A stretch of DNA of 32,872 nucleotides from contig CALECF010000068.1 in the NCBI GenBank assembly GCA_937948705.1, forward strand, positions 1-32,872, in the 5' to 3' direction. Of this stretch, positions 32,178-32,872 are shown one piece after another. Made by a program: the position numbers and the translations under genes. This DNA is from an uncultured Anaerosolibacter sp. Lineage in GTDB: Bacteria; Bacillota_A; Clostridia; Peptostreptococcales; Thermotaleaceae. Position 1 is the first letter of the stretch, and every line of letters begins with the position of its first letter. The notes beneath the pieces were generated by a model, which saw nothing but the letters and a program-made list of their open reading frames with translations, had not been told where the DNA came from and ran no database searches.

Positions 32178-32872
32178 TTAATTTGTAAATGATTTCATCA
32201 TCTTGCTTTTCTTTGAAATATACATATATACAGGCAGTCCAATAAATGTAATGGCTAGACCATATAGGGCATTCGTTGTATCGGCAACTAATGTATTTAT
32301 GATGATGTAAAGTCCACCGATGATTCCTATCATTGGAACTAGAGGATACAACGGCACTTGGTAAGGTCTTTCAATATGTTTATGTTTCTTTCGTAATATA
32401 AAAACTCCAGCAACCGCCATGGTAAAGAATATCCATAATATAAATGTTACCAGGCTTGTCAGCATTTCAAAAGAACCAGAGAAAACATAGATACAAGCCA
32501 GAATTACCTCTAAAATAAATGCATTTAATGGTGTCTGATATTTTTCGTTTATTTTTCCAAAAAAACCTGCGTAGGGCATCAATCCATCCTGGGCCATGGC
32601 AAATGGAATCCTCACCCCAGTTAGCAAGTATCCATTCAATGCTCCAAAGATGGAAATCAAAATACCTGCGGATATCAATGCAGAGCCAGCACTACCAAAA
32701 AGAACAGTAGCTGCATCAGAAGCTGGTTTATTCGATGCGATGACCGCTTCAACAGGAATCACTTGAATAATTGCAAGGTTGATTAAAACATATACCGCTA
32801 TAATCGCTGTTACACCGATAATGATAGATTTTGGAAGATCCTTCTTGGGATTTTTCAACTCGCCTGCGATAT
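32178..32872 (-). CDS. APC-superfamily amino acid permease (5' end outside the window)
   Basis: About 231 C-terminal residues of a polytopic transporter; the open frame runs through the right window edge. The truncated first residues read IAGELKNPKKDLPKSI, the conserved loop of APC permeases after helix 6, so a start codon should not be placed at the internal TTG (32858). Five to six helices follow (ISIFGALNGYLLTG, VTFILWIFFTMAV and others), with the typical RPYQVPLYPLVP loop. It resembles SteT/LAT-like exchangers. Substrate unknown. Confidence 0.88.
   Translation of the reverse strand, partial: IAGELKNPKKDLPKSIIIGVTAIIAVYVLINLAIIQVIPVEAVIASNKPASDAATVLFGSAGSALISAGILISIFGALNGYLLTGVRIPFAMAQDGLMPYAGFFGKINEKYQTPLNAFILEVILACIYVFSGSFEMLTSLVTFILWIFFTMAVAGVFILRKKHKHIERPYQVPLYPLVPMIGIIGGLYIIINTLVADTTNALYGLAITFIGLPVYMYISKKSKMMKSFTN

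Noticed and set aside
1..32872. CRISPR array, insertion sequence, prophage, rRNA or tRNA genes
   Set aside because: No spaced direct repeats, transposase, integrase core, phage structural gene, rRNA or tRNA-like sequence was recognised on either strand.

Overview
The window reads as chromosomal DNA of a low-GC, spore-forming anaerobic member of the Clostridia. The reasons are AT-rich intergenic DNA, strong GGAGG-type ribosome binding sites, UUG/GUG starts, a SpoVB gene, short-form HisG with HisZ, and a probable UGA-encoded selenocysteine. An Alkaliphilus-like host is my guess from overall gene style and cannot be proven from the window. Most genes are on the minus strand; only spoVB, a small membrane protein gene, mgtC and a DUF3810 gene are on the plus strand.

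Layout. 1-174: gene-free left edge with dyads that look like regulator sites. 175-3700: NtrC-type response regulator and its dCache/HAMP/PAS sensor kinase. 3807-6267: LytTR response regulator and LytS-type kinase. 6404-14256: complete histidine operon transcribed as hisZ-G-D-C-B-H-A-F-IE from a near-consensus promoter at 14312-14340. It is followed, before any strong terminator, by a 63-codon DUF1858-type gene whose in-frame UGA replaces the second Cys of a CxxC motif and has a SECIS-like hairpin just downstream. 14409-16047: small zinc-ribbon protein, 2H phosphoesterase, tandem-duplicated UPF0180-like protein. 16277-17818: spoVB. 17819-18283: no protein gene, but a 28-bp-arm hairpin, a 6S RNA gene and the ftsH terminator. 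18284-21676: divergent FtsH, an unknown protein, an NdpA/YejK-type nucleoid protein. 21845-23028: four small proteins, one (56 aa) short enough to be missed by usual length cut-offs. 23140-26005: SDR-type threonine dehydrogenase, MgtC, 2-hydroxyacid dehydrogenase. 26212-29015: small proteins including an orphan HARP/recombinase-N-terminus-like domain, YebC, M16 peptidase. 29265-30356: DUF3810 putative membrane metalloprotease. 30410-32872: YkfC-like NlpC/P60 peptidase, beta-lactamase-fold serine hydrolase and a 5'-truncated amino acid permease, probably a peptide or muropeptide salvage group.

How genes work together: HisZ and HisG form the first enzyme of histidine synthesis and the remaining his genes complete the route from PRPP/ATP to histidinol and histidine (histidinol-phosphate phosphatase is not in the window). 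The most unusual item is the UGA-containing redox gene at the end of this operon, which standard gene callers would split, call a pseudogene, or miss.
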